DNA from: Verrucomicrobiales bacterium
GTDB taxonomy: Bacteria > Verrucomicrobiota > Verrucomicrobiae > Limisphaerales > UBA9464
Length of the DNA stretch: 6,916 nt
Direction: 5' to 3'
Assembly: GCA_005789375.1 (NCBI GenBank)
Contig: SXXZ01000187.1
Span: 1 to 6,916 of the forward strand
Made by a program: the position numbers and the translations under genes
The notes under the pieces: model-generated
Seen by the model: only the letters and a program-made list of their open reading frames with translations
Told to the model about the DNA's origin: nothing
Database searches by the model: none
In this document: positions 6,778 to 6,916 of the stretch, piece after piece
Numbering within the stretch: position 1 is the first letter of the stretch
How the letters are laid out: each line of letters opens with the position of its first letter

Positions 6778-6791
6778 CTGAGTAGGCTCAG
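6778..6791. repeat. Perfect 5-base inverted repeat, 4-base loop
   Basis: ctgag (6778-6782), loop tagg, ctcag (6787-6791) on the plus strand. It lies 15 bases from the second hairpin, within the gene-free region. No T-run follows on either strand, so it is not called a terminator. Confidence 0.5.
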
Positions 6792-6805
6792 GGGAGGAGG
6801 AACTT

Positions 6806-6820
6806 TCGCGCTTTGCGCGA
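6806..6820. repeat. Perfect 6-base GC-rich inverted repeat, 3-base loop
   Basis: tcgcgc (6806-6811), loop ttt, gcgcga (6815-6820). Read as plus-strand RNA it extends through two U-G pairs to a final C-G pair (6803-6823), giving about nine pairs. Neither strand has a downstream T-run, so it is a structure candidate rather than a terminator. Confidence 0.6.
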
Positions 6821-6916
6821 GGGGTTTGGTGTTCGCCTCCAAGGCTCGCTCCGGCCCGACACCGCTCCGCTCGAATCGGCTGGGGGTCGGTCCCGCATAT
6901 CTACACAAAAGGTGAC

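Larger units (their letters stand above)
6644..6916. other. Gene-free, hairpin-rich upstream region, possibly a dispersed repeat
   Basis: I support no gene here. The plus-strand frame 6700-6915 and the 40-codon extension of the PIG-L frame have Arg/Gly/Pro-heavy translations with no recognisable family. The sequence has two perfect short inverted repeats (6778-6791 and 6806-6820), an imperfect one near 6738-6760 (ccgcac against gcgcgg), and several gctcgct / gctccgct variants. This resembles repetitive intergenic sequence I associate with some Verrucomicrobia genomes, but that is recollection and cannot be tested from one copy. The promoter of the PIG-L/larE unit should lie here or further upstream; I could not identify it. 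Confidence 0.45.

Noticed and set aside
6791..6800. ggggaggagg resembling a strong Shine-Dalgarno site on the plus strand
   Set aside because: No ATG, GTG or TTG follows at 5-10 bases with a credible reading frame.
6700..6915. Plus-strand open frame of 71 codons at the right edge
   Set aside because: The translation is Arg/Gly/Leu-rich with no domain, has no ribosome binding site and runs through hairpin-forming DNA.

Overview
The window is a GC-rich bacterial segment in which every supported gene lies on the minus strand. I see six co-directional genes, the last cut by the left edge. In transcription order they are: a PIG-L family deacetylase, a LarE-type sulfur transferase, an ABC ATPase, a large FtsX-type permease, an AttH/CrtC-type lipocalin-like secreted protein, and the first 27 codons of a stand-alone CoaB (phosphopantothenoylcysteine synthetase). 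The CoaB fragment resembles the separate, non-fused CoaB proteins I recall from Verrucomicrobia. The PIG-L sequence and the scarcity of Shine-Dalgarno sequences fit that phylum too. This is inference from memory, not a database match.

Layout from right to left: 6644-6916 holds no gene I can support, but has two short perfect hairpins and looks like structured, possibly repetitive intergenic DNA. The PIG-L gene (5783-6643) runs into larE (4920-5786) through a GTGA overlap. After a 126-base gap with a stem-loop around the larE stop and short direct repeats, an ABC cassette follows: ATPase (4086-4793), permease (1426-4089) and lipocalin-like protein (173-1429), joined by two ATGA overlaps. An 89-base gap separates this from coaB (1-83).

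There are two tightly coupled units. The ABC unit matches the known AttE-F-G-H arrangement: a LolD/MacB-like ATPase, an FtsX-type permease and a secreted lipocalin-fold protein. Its substrate is unknown, but the architecture suggests handling of a lipid or other hydrophobic molecule at or beyond the inner membrane. The PIG-L/LarE unit pairs a predicted zinc N-deacetylase with an ATP-pyrophosphatase sulfur transferase, and no LarB or LarC is visible in the window. Neither unit is clearly a new system. The most distinctive points are the PIG-L/LarE coupling and a pure Asn-Thr hexanucleotide repeat inside the lipocalin gene.
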